From assembly GCA_021442155.1 (NCBI GenBank), contig CM038215.1, positions 5,604,976 to 5,668,975 on the forward strand: a stretch of 64,000 nt of DNA. The letters are read 5' to 3'. The first letter of the stretch is position 1, and each line of letters begins with the position of its first letter. Below are positions 1 through 11,061 of this stretch, piece after piece. The notes beneath the pieces are model-generated. The model was not told the origin of the DNA and made no database searches. It saw only the letters and a list, made by a program, of their open reading frames with translations. A program made the position numbers and the translations under genes. The DNA is from Cymbidium sinense. Taxonomy: Eukaryota > Streptophyta > Magnoliopsida > Asparagales > Orchidaceae.

Positions 1-1437
1 ATATCACTCTTAAGAGTAGGAGAAGTAGAGGTTCTGAAGCCATTAATAGCATAGATTTTCAGACAATTTTAGAATTAGTTTTTAGATTTTGTTCCATCAT
101 CAAAGGATCAGCTCCAAAATTTGTTTTCATATTTTGTTCCAACCTCAAATTTCCATTCAAATCACCACTAAGGATCATATGAGTCTCAATTCACTAGAGA
201 GGGGTAGGTTGAATCAAGGTATTATTGTCTTGAGGAGGAAAATTATTACAGTTAGAAGGGTGATAATCAAACTATCATTTGCCTCCTCAAGAACCTCATT
301 GTGTCTTTAACTTGCTGATTGCTCTCCATTAGACAAGCGGTGGATACAAAAGGAGTAGGGGTAGGCATAGGATTCCCATTTTGAGTGACCTTAGGCACAT
401 AAGTAAATTTACTGACTTTATCATTTGATAGAGTATGATTAGGATCAGGTAAATATTTTTTTTTAAGTTGTGGATGCAACATAAAGAAATTCAGAATGAT
501 CGTGGCCATGAATTTTACAATTTGTGCAAAAAATAGAAAAATTCTCAAATTCAACTTTTTGATTATAACCGAACATCTCAGAGCCAATCCAAACTTCTTT
601 AGGATGCTTTTTAGAGATATTAATTTCAACCAAAATATGAACAACAGAAGGTCATGATCTCACAGCGGTGGCCTGATCAATTTGAAGAGGCCGACTAAAG
701 AGAACTAGCAAGAAGAGAACTTGATGTGTAACATAATGTATTCTCATATTAGGAAGAGCTAACCATATAGGAACAATTGGGGATTCTTCTTTTATATCAA
801 AAAGAGGAGACCATTTTAGAAGTCATATTTGATAATTAAAAATAAAGTAAGAGTGATGTACAAAAACTCTTGAATAATCTAAGTCATTAAAGAACTGAAT
901 TAAAACATGCCTTGGATCAATCAATCTTATAGTGAAAGCACCTAAAATTTTAAGGCTAGAAAAAAAGATCGGATGTTATCGAGAGTTAGCCATCGTAAGG
1001 AAAATTTACCAACTAAAGTGAATTCATAAGGCTTTGCCAACTTTTCCACATATAGATCCGAACACATAATCGTTGGCATGCCCCGAAATGAGGTCGAGAT
1101 CAAATTCATCGAAGCATTAGGGGAAAGGTTCTTACTAGATAATGCATCCATAAAGGACTTAACTGCAGGCAGAGAAGCAAATGTTTTCAAATCCATAATT
1201 CCATGTAATTTTGATTCCCTAGCCGACGCCTCCAAGATGGAGAAGCATGGATGCGTGGTAAGCAGTTCCTCCACCATGGAATAAGCAATGGAAACTCACA
1301 TGTGAAGCCAATCAGAGATAAACGATCAAAGAAATTGATTGAGAATGATCAAAAATTGGCCAAACCATAAGGAAATCATAAACGAAGGAAGGGAAAAATG
1401 CAATCGCCAGAGAGAGCTGCATTAGGGGATGGGGGTT
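1..1437 (-). mobile_element. L1-type LINE copy A, 5' part (continues left of window)
   Basis: The minus strand carries the 5' end and ORF1 of a plant L1-clade LINE, closely similar in order and wording to copy B (26533-28212). The element begins near 1437, where the minus strand reads a CCTAAAC- and CCC-rich leader directly against the telomere-like array. A short leader follows, then ORF1 from 1277 downward. Positions 1-266 should be the C-terminal or linker part of ORF1; ORF2 would lie to the left of the window. Stops and frameshifts make it non-functional. I infer the L1 identity from ORF1 domain content and from similarity to copy B, which has a recognisable ORF2. Confidence 0.85.
267..1277 (-). 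pseudogene. LINE ORF1 remnant (DUF4283 plus CCHC knuckle), copy A
   Basis: This is the nucleic-acid-binding ORF1 protein of an L1-type LINE, which in the family coats the element RNA. The ATG at 1277 opens 111 codons that stop at 942. The reading continues in another frame from about 945 with GAFTIRLIDPRHVLIQ and NDLDYSRVF, then a KWSP and ESPI segment, which together form the DUF4283 domain seen in plant LINE ORF1 proteins. The switch falls in an A/T run, so a one-base indel is likely. Near 497-530 a knuckle reads FCTNCKIHGHDHSEF: the C-x2-C-x4-H part is kept but the last cysteine is replaced by phenylalanine. A second frame change follows. The copy is dead. Confidence 0.8.
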
Positions 1438-4400
1438 TGAGGAGTTTAGGTTTTTTTTTAGGTTTAGGTTTATTTTTATTTTTAAAATTTCTTTAGTTTA
1501 GGGTTTAGGTTTAGGTTTATGTTTAAGTTTTAGTTTATTTTAGGTTCTTATTTTTTATTTTTTTTATTTTTTCATTTAGGTTTAGGGTTTTAGTTTAAGT
1601 TTATTATTTTTATTTCTTTTATTTATTTATTTTTTATTTTTTTATTTTTTATTTTTTTAGTTTAGGTTTAGGTTTATTTAATTTATTTTCTTTTAGGTTT
1701 ATTTTATTTTTTGTTTTTAGGTTTTATTATTTAGGGTTTGGGATTTAGGGTTTAGGATTTAGGGTTGTAGGTTCTAGGGTTTAGAGTTTGGGGTTTGGGT
1801 TTAGGGTTTAGGGTTGTAGGTTTTAGAGTTTAAGGTTTAGTGTTTAGCATTTAGGGTTTAGGGTTTAGGGGGTAGGTCTTTATGGTTTAGGGTTAAAGTT
1901 TGTAGGTAAGGAGAGATTAGGTTTTAGGACTTTGTGGTGTAGGGTTAGTGTTTTATTTATTTATTCAGTTTAGGGATTATGGTAGATTTTATGGTTGTAG
2001 GTTTAGTATTATAAGTTTAGGGTTAATTTTAGGGTTTTGGGTTCTATGTTTAGGGTTTAGGATTTAGGGTTTATGGTTATTTTTTTAAGAACAAAAATTA
2101 AGTAAATTGGTAGGTTTTGGTTTATTTAGTTTACTATTATTATTTATTTAGTTTATTTTATTTTCATTTTATTTATGTTTATTATTTTAATTATATTTAG
2201 TTTATTTTATTTATTTTAGATTTAATTATTTATGTGGTTTTATTTTAGTTTATTTTTAGGTTTAGTTTATTTTAGTTTAGTTTTATTTTATTTTATTTTA
2301 GGTTTAGTTTTTTAAGTTTATTTAGGGTTAAGATTTAGAATTTAAGGTTTAGGGTTTAGGGTTATGATCCCAGATTGTATTTTAGGGTTTGGTTTAGGGT
2401 GTGGTCAGCATTTAGCTTTAGGTTTTTTTTAGTGGTTTAGTGTTTATAGATTAGTGTTTAGCTCAGGGCTCAGTTTTGGCTTTGGAGTTGGTTTAGGGTC
2501 AGTGTAGGTTAGGTCAGGGCCCAGAGTTGTGGTTTAGAGTTTAGGTTAGCTGGCTCAGTGGTTTTAAGTTGGTTTAGTGGTTTAGGTTTAGGGCCTGGTA
2601 GTGTTTAGTGTTTAGGGTTTAGGGTTTAGGATTAGTGTTTAGGGTTTAAGGTTTAGGGTTTAGGGTTTAGAGTTTAGGGTTTAGGGTTTAGGGTAGGGTT
2701 TCTTTTTTGAAAAAAAATTGAAGTAAATCGTTAAGTTTAGGTCATTTAGTTTACTTGGTTTATTTTTTATTTATTAAAGTTTATTTTATTTTTTATTTTT
2801 ATTTTGGTTTATTTTTTTATTTTATTTAGTTTAGTTAATTTATTTTAGTTCATGTCTTTTATTTTAGTTTATTTTTTAGTTGAGTTTTATTTTTATTTTA
2901 TTTTTTAGGTTTAGTTTTTTAGATTTTTAGGGTTTAAAATTTTAGGGGTTATGGTTTATCGTTAGGGTTTAGGGTTTAGGGTTTAGGGTCTAGTGTTTAG
3001 GCTTTCGAGTTTAGGGTTTTTAGGGTTTAGGGTTTAAGGTTTAGGGTACAGTGTTTAGCGGTGAGGGTTTAGGATTTAGGATTTAGGGTTTAGTATTTTT
3101 TTTTATTAAATTAAGTAAACTGGTAGGTTTTGGGTTTAAGGTTTAGAATTTTTTTAAAATTAAATAAACTAATAGGTTTATATTTTTTTAGATTATTATT
3201 TATTTAATTTAGTTTTTTTATTTTTAATTTTTTATATTTTTTAGGTTTATATTTTTTATTTTATTCAATTTAGTTTATTTATTTTAGGTTTATTTATTTT
3301 AGTTTAGGTTTTTTATTTTAGTTTATTTTTTAAGTTTAGGTTTAAGTTTAGGTTTTTTTTTTTAGTTGAGTATCATTTTTAATTTATGTTTTAGATTTTT
3401 AGGTTTTTAGGGTTTAGGGTTTAGGGTTCAGGGTTAGGTTTAGGGTTAATTTTTTATGGTTTAAGGTTTAAGGTTTTTATGGTTTAGGGTTTAGGGTTTA
3501 AGGTTTATGGTTTGGGGTTTAGGGTTTTAGGGTTTAGGGTTTAAGGTTTAGGATTTAGGGTTTAGGTTTTACATTTTACGGTTTAGGGTTTAGTGTTAGC
3601 TTAGGGTTTAGGGTTTAGGTTCAGATTTATTTATTTTATGTTTTCTCTATTTTAGTTTATTTTAGTTTGTATTTTTATTTAGGTTTATTTTTTATTTCTA
3701 TTTAGTTTAGTTTATTTATTTCATTTTAGGTTTTTTTATTTTAGTTTAGTTTTTAGGTTTAGATTTAGGTTTACATTTATTTTTTATTTTAGTTTTATTT
3801 TATTTTTTAGGTTTAAGTTCTATTTATTTTCTTAGGTTTAGGTTTAAGTTTTTATTTTATTTTTTTAGGATTCAGTTTTAGGTTTTTATTTTAGGGTTAT
3901 TTTTAGCTTTTATTTTTTGTTTAGGTTTATTTTTTATTTATTTTATTTTATTTTGTTTAGGGCTCAAGTTTAGTTTATTTTAGGTTTAGATTTAGGTTTT
4001 ATTTACTTTAGTTTAGTTTAGTTTATTTTAGTTTAGGTTTAGGTTTATTTTATTTTGTTTTATTTAAGTTTAGGGGTTTTTTTTAGTTTAGTGTTTATGT
4101 TTTATTTTTTATTTATTTTTAAATTTTTTTTAGGTTTAGATTTTTATTTAATTTTTATTTTACATTTAGTTTATATGTTAATTAGGTTTTTTATTTTTAT
4201 GTTTATTTTATTGTTTAGTTTAATTTACATTTTTATTTATTTTATTTTTATTTATTTTTTAGTTTTTATTGTACTTTTTTAGGTTTAGGTTCAAGTTTAG
4301 GTTTAGGTTTAGGTTTTATTTCAAGTTTTTATTTTTCTTATTTTCTTATTTTACTTTGGTTTAGGTTTTTTATTTAATTTCTTTTTTGGTTTTATTTAGT

Positions 4401-7400
4401 TTGGCTTTTGGTTTTTAGGTTTTTAGGGTTTAGGGTTGTGAGTTTGGGGTTTAGTGTTTAGGGTTTAGGGTTTAGGGTTTATGGTTTAGGGTTTGAGATT
4501 TAGTGTTTAAGGTTTAGGGTTGTAGGTTGTAGGGTTTAGGGCTTGTGGTTTAGGGTATAAGGTTTAGGGTTGTAAGTTTTAAGGTTTAGGGTTTAGGGTT
4601 TAGGGTTTAGAATTATAGGTTTAAGGTTTAGAGTATAGGTTTTAGGGTTAGTTTTAGGGTTTAGTATTTAGGGTTAGCATTTTTTAATTTTTTAATTTTA
4701 AATTAAGCAAACTCAGGTTCGATTTATTTAATTTATTTTTGCTTTATTTTATTTTTAATTTTTATTTAGGTTTAATTTTATTTTTATTTAGTTTAATTTT
4801 TTTATTTTAGGATTATTTATTTTAGTTTAGGTTTTTATTTAAGTTTACTTCTATTTTTATTTTATATTTTAGGTTTCAGTTTTCTTTTATTTTTAGGTTT
4901 AGGTTTAGGTTTTATTTTATTTTATTTGGTTTAGGTTTTAGGTTTTTATTTTAGGTTTATTTTTATGTTTTATTTTTTAGTTTAGGTTTAGGTTTATTTT
5001 GAGTTTATATTATTTTATTTAGTTTAGGATTAGGGTTAGGTTTTACTTATATTAGGTTTAGGTTTTGATTTTATTTATTTTTGTTTAGTTTATTTTTGTT
5101 TAGGTTTAGGTTTATTTTATTTTATTTATTTTATTTTTTATTTTATTTAGTTTTTTTAAGTTTTATTTTTTAATTATTTTTATTTTATTTTATTTTTTTT
5201 TTTTAGTTTTCTTTATTTATTTTTATTTTTATTATTTACTTTTGGTTATTTTATTTTATTTTAGTTAATTTTTATTAGTTTATTTTATTTTATTTTTATG
5301 TTTTATTTTAGGTTTTTATTTTATTTAATTTTTTAAATTTATTTAGGTTTAGGTTTATTTATTTATTTTATTTTTATGTTTTATTTAATTTAGGTGTAGG
5401 TTTTTAGGTTTTTAGGGTTTAAGGTTTAGGGGTTAGGTTTTAGAGTTTTAAGGTTTAAGGTTCAGAGAGGGTTTAGGGTTGTGGGTATTGGGTTTACTAT
5501 TTAGTTTTTAAGGTTTAGGGTTTTTAGGATTTAGGGTTTAAGGTTTAGGGGTTTTTAAAAAAAAATAATTGAGTAAACTGGTAAGTTTAGGTTTATTTAG
5601 TATATTTTTTATTTATTTTAGTTTATTTTATTTTTCATTTTATTTAGGGTCATTTTTTATTTTTATTTAGTTTATTTTTCTTAATTTTAGTTTATTTTAT
5701 TTTCTATTTATATTTAGGTTTATTTTTTATTTATCTTTGGATTAGTTTATTTATTTTATGTTTGTTTATTTTAGTTTAAGATTTTTATTTTAGTTTAGTG
5801 TTCAGGTTTAGATTTAGGTTTATGTTTATTTTTTTGTTTAGTTTTATTTTTATTTTATCTTATAGGTTTATGTTTTATTTTTTTTTATTTTTAGGTTTAG
5901 ATTTTGGTTTTTATTTTATTTTTTTAGGTTTCGATTTTAGGTTTTTATTTTAGGTTTATTTTTAGGTTTTATTTTTTTGTTTAGGTTTATTTTCAATTAA
6001 TTTGATTTTATTTAGTTTAGGGTTTAAGTTTAGTTTATTTTAGGTTTAGGTTTAGGTTTAGGTTCTATTTATTTTAGTTTAGTTTATTTTAGTTTAAGTT
6101 TAGGTTTATTTTATTTTGTTTATTTTAGGTTTAGGTTTTTTTTTAGTTTAGTGTTTAGGTTTTTATTTATTTATTTTTAGGTTTATTTTTTAAGTTTAGG
6201 TTTTTATTTAGTTTTTATTTTATTTTATTTTAGGTTTATTTTATTTTATTTTACATTTTATTTTATATTTTTTATTTTTTAGGTTTACTTTATTTTTGGT
6301 TTAATTTAGGTTTTAATTTATTTTATTTTAGTTTAGTTTTAGTTTTTTTTAAGTTTAGATTTAGGTTTAGGTACTAGTTTTTATTTTTTATTTTATTTTA
6401 GTTAGGTTTAAATTTGTTTATTTATTTTCTTTGGTTTTATTTAGTTTTTTAGGTTTTAGGTTTTGTGTGGAGTTTGGGGTCTTTAGTGGTTTGGGTTTAG
6501 GGTGGGGAGTGGTTTTGGGGTTTGGTTTAGGTTTTAGGGTTTTAAGTTTTAGGATTTAGGTTTAGTGTGGCCTGGGTATGGTTTAGGGTTTAGTTTAGGT
6601 TGGTTTAGGTTTTTTTTAGTTTGTAGGTTTAATTTTAGAGTTTAGATTTTAGGATTGGTTTTAGGGTTTAGTGTTTAGTGTTAGTGTTTTATTTATTTAT
6701 TTATTTTTTAAAAATTAAGTAAACTCATAGGTTCAAGTTTATTTAGTTTATTTTCTATTTTAGTTTAACTTATTTTTACTTTTGATTTAGCTTTAATTTT
6801 ATTTTGATTTAGTTTAATTTACTTATTTTAGGTTTATTTATTTTAGTTTAGTTTTTTTTATTTTAATTTAGTTCTATTTTTATTTTATTTTTTAGGTTTT
6901 CATTTTATTTTTTATTTTTAGATTTAAGTTTAGGTTTTTATTTTATTTTTTTAGGTTTAGGTTTTAGGTTTTTATTTTAGGTTTGTTTTTAGGTTTTATT
7001 TTTTGTTTAGGTTTAGGTTTGTTTTTAGTTTATTATATTTTATTTAGTTTAGGTTTAGGTTTTGTTTATTTTAGGTTTAGGTTTAGGTTTTATTTATTTT
7101 AGTTTAGATTTAGGTAAATTATATTTTGTTTATTTTATTTTAATTTTAGGTTTAGATTTTTTTTTTTTAGTGTTTAAATTCTATTTATTTGTTTATTTTT
7201 AGGTTTTTGTTTATTGGTTCAGGTTTTTATTTAGTTTTTATTTTATTTTATTTTAGGTTTATTTTAGGTTTATTTTATTTTTATTTTACGTTTAGTTTTA
7301 ATTTTATTTAGCTTTTTTACTCTTAGGTTTATCTTATTTGTTTTGTTTAGTTTAGGTTATTATTTATTTTGTTATAGATTATTTTTATTTTATTTTTAGG

Positions 7401-8829
7401 TTTAGGTTTAGGTTTTAGCTTATGTATTTATTTTATTTTATTTTTTTCTTTTATGTAGGTTTATGTTTTTTTAGTTATTTTATTTTTAGGTTTTATTTTG
7501 TTTAGATTTAGGTTTTAAGGTTTTTAGGGTTTAGGGTTTAAGGTTGAGGGTACATCATTTTTGGGTTTAAAGCTTTAGGGTTTAGGGATAGGGTTTAGGG
7601 CTTAAGGTTTAGGGTTTATGGTTTAGCATTTAGGCTTTAGGGTTTTGGGGTTTTTAGGGTTTACGGTTTAGGGTTACCATGGGGTTTAGGGTTTAGGGTT
7701 TAGGGGTTTTTTTTAAAAAATTAAGTAAACTGGCATGTTTAGGCTTATTTAGTTTTTTTTATTGATTTTACTTTAGTTTATTTTTTTTTTTATCTAGGTT
7801 TAATTTTACTATTTATTTAGTTTAATTTATTTATTTTAGGTTTATATATTTTTGTTTAGGTTTTTTTATTTTAGTTTATTTTTTGAGTTTAGGTTTAAGT
7901 TTAGGTTTATTTTTTAGTTTAGTTTTATTTTTATTTTATTTTTTAGGTTTAGGTTTTATTTTTATTTATAGGTTTAGGTTTAGGTTTTAATTTTGTTTTT
8001 TTAGGTTTATGTTTTAGTTTTTAATTTTAAGTTTATTTTTAAGTTTTATTTTTTAATTTAGGTTTAGGTTTATTTTTAGTTAATTTATTTTATTTAGTTT
8101 AGCTTTAGGTTTTGGGTTAGCTTAGGGTTTAGGGCTGATTTAGGGTTTCTTTAGGGAGTGATAAGGTTTAGTGTTTAGGGTTTATAGTTTAGTGTGTTTT
8201 AGGTTTTAAGTTTTAGGGTTTTGTTTTGTAGGTTTATGGTTTAGGTTTAGTTTTTATTATTTAGGGTTTAGGATTTAGGTTTAGGATTTATGGTTTAGGG
8301 TTTTTATTTTAAAATTAAGTAAACCTGCAAGTTTAGGTTTATTTAGTTTATTTTTTATTTTTATTTTTATTTAATTTAGTTTATTAACTTTCATTATATT
8401 TATTTTATTTAGGTTTTTTATTTTAGTTTATTTTTTAGGTTTAGGTTTAGGTTTATGTTTATTTTCTAGTTTAGTTTTATTTTTACTTTATATTTTAGGT
8501 TTTGGTTTTATTTTTTAATTTTTATGTTTATGTTTAGGTTTTTATTTTACTTTTTTAAGTTTAGGTTTTAGGCTTATATTATAGGTTTATTTTTAGGTTA
8601 TTTTTAGTTTAGGTTTAGGTTTATTTTTAGTTTATTTTATTTTATTTAGTTTAGGGTTTAGGTTTAGTTTATTTTGGGTTTAGGTTTTGGTTTTTTTTAT
8701 TTTAGTTTAGTTTAATTTAGTTTAGGTTTATGTTTATTTTATTTTATTTATTTTAGGTTTAGGTTTATTTTATGTTTTTTTAGGTTTATTTTTTAGGTTT
8801 AGATTTTTATTTTGCTTTTATTTAATTTA
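1438..8829 (+). repeat. Telomere-like satellite array T1
   Basis: About 7.4 kb of degenerate TTTAGGG-derived sequence with the G-rich strand on plus and C almost absent. Two textures alternate. GGGTTTA-rich blocks lie near 1730-2090, 2340-2700, 2930-3100, 3400-3620, 4400-4690, 5400-5560, 6450-6690, 7510-7720 and 8110-8310. T-rich blocks are built of TTTATTTTAGG-like words. GGG blocks often end in a box resembling AATTAAGTAAACTRGTAGG, seen near 2095, 2710, 3105, 4690, 5565, 6710, 7715 and 8305. The later box-to-box steps are roughly 0.9, 1.1, 1.0 and 0.6 kb. A C-containing GGTCAG patch lies at about 2395-2600. Open frames inside are products of composition and no gene is present. Confidence 0.9.
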
Positions 8830-8831
8830 GG

Positions 8832-11061
8832 GTTTTCTGCCACCAACCTTCAAGATCTTTGATTGCAGTTGGAACCCATGATAACACATTGCACACTTTA
8901 GATTTGTTACACCTTGGTGGCAACGCACTCCTCTTCGCTTTCAAGAATCTGTTAGGCATTTGATTTCATTCCGAACCGCCTAACAGTCGATGAAGACTTT
9001 TGCTGAGTTGGAGCACCTCTTCATTAAGAGCTTTGTTGGAGCTCAACATAGTGTGATTGTAGGCAACCTCAATGTAAAGAAACAAAAAACTCAATGAGTC
9101 CCTTGTTGATTACATTCTCATGTGGCGTAGCCTGAGCAGGAAATGCGAAACATAACTGTTCGAACATGCCATTGAGATTCCTTGCAAGAATATCCATGGC
9201 CCGGCCACCCTCATGTTTAAGGGCTTTACCATCAAAATATTTGAGAAATTAATCAACAATGTGGCTGGCCTACAAGAGGAAGACAACAGTTGCACTTTCT
9301 CGACCAATCATCTAGCCTTAAGCTGCAGAAGGTGTTTGAGAAGAACCTAGAGATAGTTGTGTCAGTGGATAGAGGGAAGCAGCCAGCCAGAGTTCAGTTT
9401 GAGAGACTACGATCTCAGTAGACTCCTTTTCCACCTCCTCTTCCACTAGCTTAGCAATCATACTAGTCATGGCAGTTACCACAACGACCATTTTCACCAC
9501 ATCAGCAGCCTACCCAGCAGTGGTATTCATATCCATCGCCTTGTAGCTACTTTCCACCTACCCTTGCCAATAGTTTAAATAAGCCATATTCATTCAAGAG
9601 GGAGGTAGTTAGGAAATTATGTAAGAATCTTTTAAATAAACCTAACTTTCAGTTACTAGAGCCTAAGAGGCCGGAGGAAGTGGGCAAGAATGATGATCTT
9701 AGCTATTGCCCCTACCACCGCATGATAAGCCATGTCTTAGACGATTGTATCACTTTTATGGACTAGCAGCATTGCTATAAGTTGAGAGCCATAGTTATCC
9801 CTAAGGAGTTTCTATTAGAATGACCATCCAGTTCTATTAGAGTAATCATTAGGGATACTTGTGATCCTCTTAAAACCAAAGAAGGTTAAGATATCTCCCT
9901 ATCCTGAACCTCTGAGAAGATCATTTCTAAGATCAAGAAGCTTTCCTTATAGGTGCTTAAAGTAGCTCAAATCTCCAACACCAAGGAAGGTTTTCTAATT
10001 GCAAAGGACAACTCTGGGAGGGTGACAGCCCAGCAGTAGCAGCAGGTCCCCATACTTGCCCGAGATAGTCAAGTAGCATAGCCATCATTCGAGTCCAGTA
10101 CTACCTCAATCGTTGCAGCTACCACCTCTTCTACTAGCTCCTCTTCTACTGGTAGGAGTGTTGTACTTGCGGATAAGGGCACTAAATCCCTTACTCGGCT
10201 TACTTTACTTGATTTCTATTATGTAGCTCCACCTAAAAAGAAATTAATGAAGAAAGCTGATTCTACTTATATATTGCCTACTTTTGATGCTCTTGATTTT
10301 ATCCTTATTGAAACCTCTCTGAGTCTAAAAGAATAATAGCTCTAGTAGTTTCGATCCTTTCCTTTTTGATTCAAGTTGGACAATCCTTCTCTAAATCAAT
10401 CAGTTTCACCTCTTGAGATTGACTTAGAGTCAACTGACTCTGAGGATCCCATAGGAGAAGCTGTGGTATGCCTGATGAGAAGGAAGAACTTTCCACAAGC
10501 TCATCATTCAAAGAAGTCACTGAAGTCAACCTATGTAGTGGCAAAGTTCTACCTTAAGATAAGGGTATGCTAGTCATTGATTCCAGTGAGCAGATAGCCC
10601 CTCCATAGGATGCTCCACCCATGAATATGCTTATGGAGGACCAAGCTGAGTTGATTACACCCTTTTTCTTGTTAAGTTAAGCATATATGATGCCCTTATC
10701 TTATCTAAAGAGATGAGGGAATCTCTAATCAAGGCCTTACTTTATCTAGTGATATGCTTAGCTCAGCTGATTGCTATTAAAGTGGAGGCATGCCTCTTGA
10801 AGGACATCTTAGGAGTTACATTCATTGATGTAGACTTACTCCCAAGTATGACCGAGCACAACTGCCTCTTTACATTACAGTAGATGTTGGTAGATACAGG
10901 CTATCTAGAGTTCTAGTTGACCTAGGTGTATTAGTCAACATTATGAGCCTAAGAACCTTTGCCTACTTGAGGATTAACATCTCCAAACTCAAAAGTGAAA
11001 AGATGATGTTGAGAGAATTCAATGAACAAGGCGAGAGGGCCTTGTGGTGTTTATTTTTGGA
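8832..11061 (+). pseudogene. Ty3/gypsy gag-protease remnant
   Basis: A decayed gag-protease region of a plant Ty3/gypsy LTR retrotransposon. From about 8990 the gag core reads MKTFAELEHLFIKSFVGAQ and, after a frame change near 9090, ESLVDYILMWRSLSRKCE. This is the retrotransposon gag pattern (hydrophobic-FxG, then KQ, ESLxDYxxRWR). At about 9707 CPYHRMISHVLDDC gives the C-x2-H-x4-H-x4-C knuckle of plant gypsy gag. A low-complexity Ser/Thr stretch follows near 10100-10150. At about 10909-10954 RVLVDLGVLVNIMSL resembles the retropepsin site RVLVDTGSSVNIL, but the catalytic D-T/S-G is D-L-G (Asp codon at 10919). There are many stops and frameshifts. No reverse transcriptase, RNase H or integrase follows, because repeat R1 starts directly downstream. 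Confidence 0.8.

Noticed and set aside
4055..4282. 75-codon Phe/Leu-rich open frame in T1
   Set aside because: It is a product of T-rich satellite DNA; it has no domain and no conservation across higher-order units.
9110..9500. Minus-strand frames over the gag region
   Set aside because: The plus strand gives the recognised gag pattern; the minus frames show no domain.
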